This document shows, in pieces, positions 61,696 through 64,000 of a stretch of DNA of 64,000 nt. The DNA is taken from positions 1,612,001-1,676,000 of the forward strand of contig NC_018011.1 of the NCBI RefSeq assembly GCF_000265365.1. The letters are read 5' to 3'. Under the pieces are notes generated by a model. It did not search any database, was not told the DNA's origin, and saw nothing but the letters and a program-made list of their open reading frames with translations. The DNA comes from Alistipes finegoldii DSM 17242 (GTDB lineage: Bacteria; Bacteroidota; Bacteroidia; Bacteroidales; Rikenellaceae). Each line of letters opens with the position of its first letter. The stretch's first letter is position 1. A program made the translations under genes and the position numbers.

Positions 61696-62490
61696 TTAGA
61701 TGGCATGAGTTCGGTATTGTACCGGGCTCATGTTGTTTAAGTATTTCTTTATCCGCTTGTTATTGTAGTAGTCGATATATTCTTCCAATTCTTTTCGGAA
61801 ATGGTCTATGGATGAGAATTTTTGCAAATATAATAATTCGGACTTCAATAATCCAAAGAAACTTTCCATAGCAGCGTTATCCAGACAGTTACCCTTGCGC
61901 GACATGCTCTGTGTAATACCTTTCTGTCTTAAACGGAGCTGATACTGCTTCATCTGATACTGCCAGCCCTGGTCGGAATGCAAGACAATACCCGGAGAAT
62001 CCGGTATTCTGGCAAACGCATCGTCCAGCATCTTCATGATCTGCATAAAGTTAGGGCGTTCAGCTATTTTATAGCTAATAATCTCCCGGTTATATAAGTC
62101 CATAATCGGCGATAGATATAACTTTACGCCGCAAACCGAAAATTCCGTAAGGTCAGTAACCCACTTCTGATTCGGTTTTTCGGCTGCAAAGTCGCGTTGC
62201 AGAAGATTGGGCGCTATCCGTCCGATCTGTCCTTTGTATGAACAGTATTTACGGAGCCTGACCTGACTTTTTATCCCGCAAATATTCATCAGCTTAAGTA
62301 CGGTTTTGTGATTTATCGCATATCCGATCTTATTCATTTCAACGGTAATGCGCCGATAACCATAACGCCCCTTATGTTCGTGATATAACCTTATAATACT
62401 CTCTTTTTCGCGAGCATATTTATCGGGTTGTTTTGATTTTCTGAAGTGATAATAAAATGTGCTTCGCGCCATCCCTGCGGCTTTGAGCAA
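61696..62490 (-). CDS. IS3-family transposase OrfB (DDE domain)
   Basis: 264 residues from the internal ATG. The frame is open further upstream to the slippery A7 at 62583-62589, so the working product is an OrfAB fusion made by -1 frameshifting, as in the IS150 group. The DDE triad is visible in NQKWVTDLTEF (Asp), LSPIMDLYNREIIS (Asp) and CLDNAAMESFFGLLK (Glu). The HTH_21-like region is at the start (YYHFRKSKQPDKYAREKESI). The gene appears intact. Confidence 0.92.
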   Translation of the reverse strand: MLKAAGMARSTFYYHFRKSKQPDKYAREKESIIRLYHEHKGRYGYRRITVEMNKIGYAINHKTVLKLMNICGIKSQVRLRKYCSYKGQIGRIAPNLLQRDFAAEKPNQKWVTDLTEFSVCGVKLYLSPIMDLYNREIISYKIAERPNFMQIMKMLDDAFARIPDSPGIVLHSDQGWQYQMKQYQLRLRQKGITQSMSRKGNCLDNAAMESFFGLLKSELLYLQKFSSIDHFRKELEEYIDYYNNKRIKKYLNNMSPVQYRTHAI

Positions 62491-62513
62491 TACTGAAAGC
62501 CGGCACTGCGGCC

Positions 62514-63038
62514 TTAGTCCTTCGATGGCTTGGGCTCTTTCCCGCTCTCGCGGACAATGCGCTCCTCGACTAAGGCCTGCAATTTTTTTAAGTAAGCATT
62601 CTCGGCACGAAGATACTCCAGTTCCTTAAGCAACTCTTCGTGCGGAGTCGTTTTGAGTTTGACTTTTTTAGTCTTCGATTTACTCATGGCCGGCCTCCTT
62701 CTTTGCGGTTTACGCCGCAGGCCTTCAGCACCTTGGTTTTGATAGAGCCGCTCCCATTGACGAATAACAAAAGGGCCCGGAATGCCGAAATGCACTGCTG
62801 TCTCCAGCAAAGATAGATGATTTTGGTGCATATGCTTCAAAACTGACAACTTAAATTCTGCACTGTAGCTACCGTGGCGCAGCTTAAGGCCGGCAAGGCC
62901 ATGGCGCTCGAATAATGTTACCCACAAGTGAACTTGCGAGCGGCCACAGCCCAAGTGACATCCGGCTTCCCTAACCGAAAGTCCGCCTTCGAGTACCAGT
63001 TTTACGGCCTTTAAACGAATCTCATAATTATATTTCAT
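62514..63038 (-). CDS. IS3-family transposase OrfA (HTH part)
   Basis: 174 residues from the ATG at 63038 (MKYNYEIRLKAVKLVLEGG). Two helix-turn-helix segments (LSVREAGCHLGCGRSQVHLW and LSLLETAVHFGIPGPFVIRQ), a basic stretch, and a leucine-zipper-like end (ELLKELEYLRAENAYLKKL). The slippery codons Lys-Lys (AAA AAA after TTA) sit near the end; without slipping, OrfA stops at 62514. It binds the inverted repeats and probably limits transposition when made alone. Confidence 0.9.
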   Translation of the reverse strand: MKYNYEIRLKAVKLVLEGGLSVREAGCHLGCGRSQVHLWVTLFERHGLAGLKLRHGSYSAEFKLSVLKHMHQNHLSLLETAVHFGIPGPFVIRQWERLYQNQGAEGLRRKPQRRRPAMSKSKTKKVKLKTTPHEELLKELEYLRAENAYLKKLQALVEERIVRESGKEPKPSKD

Positions 63039-63056
63039 AAAAAACACCCCAAAAGT

Positions 63057-63080
63057 GTCCAACTTTTGGGGTGCAGTACA
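63057..63080. repeat. IS3 element terminal inverted repeat (right)
   Basis: Partner of 61658-61681; followed by the CTTT target duplication. Confidence 0.88.
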
Positions 63081-63098
63081 CTTTCCCGTCCGATTTTC

Positions 63099-63447
63099 AC
63101 CCTTGAAGGGACTGGCAGTCAGCGGAACAGCCCCTGCCGCCGCGGATGCCGCCTTACACCCGCAAGTGCGCCTTCGTGCAAAATCCCCGCAGGCGTTTCA
63201 TAATGCCTTCGGTTGATTTCAACACTGATCGCCGTATCGGCAATGCCTTTGATCTGTCGCTGTTAGCCGGCGAATTTCTCCGCAAATGGCTGTTCCGGCG
63301 CTGTTTTGGACTTTGATATTCCCGATAAACGAATGAATTCGAGTCCCGCCTCGGTATTCCATCGCCGAGTGAGGAGCGGATTGTACGGCCGACTGCGGGG
63401 ATGTGCAATGACAAGCAAATGAATGTCTTATGCAATATGCAGCAAAC
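63099..63447. other. Intergenic region between the IS3 element and the folE terminator
   Basis: No convincing gene; a 93-codon minus-strand frame (63154-63435) lacks any signal of being coding. The bases 61635-61646 and 63087-63098, now on the two sides of the IS, are 12-base complements and once formed one hairpin. Confidence 0.4.
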
Positions 63448-63483
63448 AGTAGAGGTTACGGTTGGAGAACCGTAACCTCTACT
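63448..63483. terminator. Strong hairpin after folE
   Basis: A perfect 16-bp stem AGTAGAGGTTACGGTT (63448-63463), loop GGAG, complement at 63468-63483, about 65 bases after the folE stop. The T tract is weak on the minus strand. Confidence 0.65.
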
Positions 63484-63549
63484 GTCGTTGCTTTTTTCGT
63501 TAGTGCCGCCCGATGCCGCGGGGATTTTTATTCCATCCGGTGCTGAATC

Positions 63550-64000
63550 CTACCGGTATTTGTGCGATATGAGGGTCATGAACTCCTCGCGCGTGCGGTG
63601 GTCCGAGAGGAAAATGCCCGTGAACGCCGACGTGGTCGTCGCCGACTGCTGTTTTTCGATGCCGCGCATCTGCATGCACATGTGGCTGGCCTCGATCACC
63701 ACGGCCACGCCCATCGGGTTGAGCGCCTCCTGTATGCAGTCGCGGATCTGCACCGTCAGCCGCTCCTGCACCTGCAGGCGGCGGGCGTAGCACTCCACGA
63801 CGCGGGCGATTTTGGAAAGTCCCGTGATGTGTCCGTTGGGGATGTAGGCGACGTGCGCCTTGCCGTAAAACGGCAGCATATGGTGTTCGCAGAGCGAGTA
63901 CAGCTCGATGTCCTTCACGAGCACCATCTGTTTGTACTCTTCGCGGAACGTCGCGGAGCGGATGATTTCGAGCGGATTCTCTTCGTATCCCTTCGTCAGG
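63550..64000 (-). CDS. folE: GTP cyclohydrolase I, C-terminal part (5' end outside the window)
   Basis: About 150 residues; the frame stays open to the window edge (LTKGYEENPLEIIRSATF before the first internal Met). Zinc and catalytic residues are in LYSLCEHHMLPFYGKAH (Cys, His) and ASHMCMQMRGIEKQ (Cys), with the substrate segment IPNGHITGLSKIARVVE. It converts GTP to dihydroneopterin triphosphate, first step of folate synthesis and also of the queuosine route that uses QueD. Confidence 0.95.
   Translation of the reverse strand, partial: LTKGYEENPLEIIRSATFREEYKQMVLVKDIELYSLCEHHMLPFYGKAHVAYIPNGHITGLSKIARVVECYARRLQVQERLTVQIRDCIQEALNPMGVAVVIEASHMCMQMRGIEKQQSATTTSAFTGIFLSDHRTREEFMTLISHKYR

Larger units (their letters stand above)
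61658..63080 (-). mobile_element. IS3-family (IS150 group) insertion sequence, complete
   Basis: 1423 bp bounded by imperfect inverted repeats TGAAGTGCACCCCAAA (61658 onward) and TGTACTGCACCCCAAA (63080 inward), both beginning TG. The target duplication is CTTT at 61654-61657 and 63081-63084. It holds orfA and orfB joined by a -1 slippery A7. Confidence 0.93.

Noticed and set aside
63154..63435. 93-codon minus-strand frame after the IS3 element
   Set aside because: No start context, no signal sequence or domain; composition like the surrounding non-coding sequence.
1..64000. CRISPR array, rRNA or tRNA genes
   Set aside because: No regularly spaced identical repeats with unique spacers were seen; the only tandem arrays are 20-42 bp units without spacers. 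No cloverleaf or rRNA sequence was recognised.

Overview
The window reads as a chromosomal segment of a GC-rich gut Bacteroidota, most like Alistipes (Rikenellaceae, Bacteroidales). The grounds are the recurring -7 promoter motif TAnnTTTG (seen before galE, the ABC operon, pgk, sppA, pheS and queD), the general lack of Shine-Dalgarno sites, typical Bacteroidales families (S46 dipeptidyl peptidase, M13 lipoprotein peptidase, DUF4136 lipoprotein, patatin fused to a beta-barrel, BspA-type leucine-rich protein) and a Bacteroides-type mobilizable element. The genus is an inference; no rRNA or tRNA gene was seen.

Layout. 1-3765: end of the branched-chain amino acid operon ilvD-ilvB-ilvN-ilvC, followed by asnB. 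5771-8695: galE and an alkaline phosphatase on the minus strand. 8741-9945: an IS110-family element with a candidate bridge RNA. 10331-12005: kbl and an Lrp/AsnC regulator. 12304-22808, all minus strand: a small exported protein, a hybrid histidine kinase with its sigma-54 response regulator, a NatAB-like ABC exporter, an M13 peptidase and pgk.

22.9-33.4 kb is a lower-GC integrative mobilizable element: tyrosine integrase, small HTH-like protein, SF3-like helicase, an iteron-like double palindrome, Toprim primase, a hairpin-rich candidate oriT and a MobV relaxase. Its cargo is a 170-nt nested foldback, two small lipoproteins and a membrane-anchored helicase IV-like protein with an inserted nuclease-like segment. 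This cargo is the best candidate for an undescribed system, possibly defence.

33.5-49.4 kb: patatin/barrel protein, pheS-TPR-EnvC operon, ybeY, mnmG, then ilvE, metG, an S46 peptidase and nadA on the minus strand. Three parS-like ParB sites lie at 42.56-43.18 kb, and an AT-rich stretch with repeated DnaA-box-like words lies at 48.99-49.37 kb, so the replication origin may be here.

49.4-64 kb: mrp, sppA, an AraC regulator and a BspA-like surface lipoprotein that each carry a G9 tract (phase-variation candidates), queD with a promoter touching its start codon, polA, an outer-membrane barrel protein, a DUF4136 lipoprotein, a complete IS150-group IS3 element with a CTTT duplication, and the 3' part of folE.
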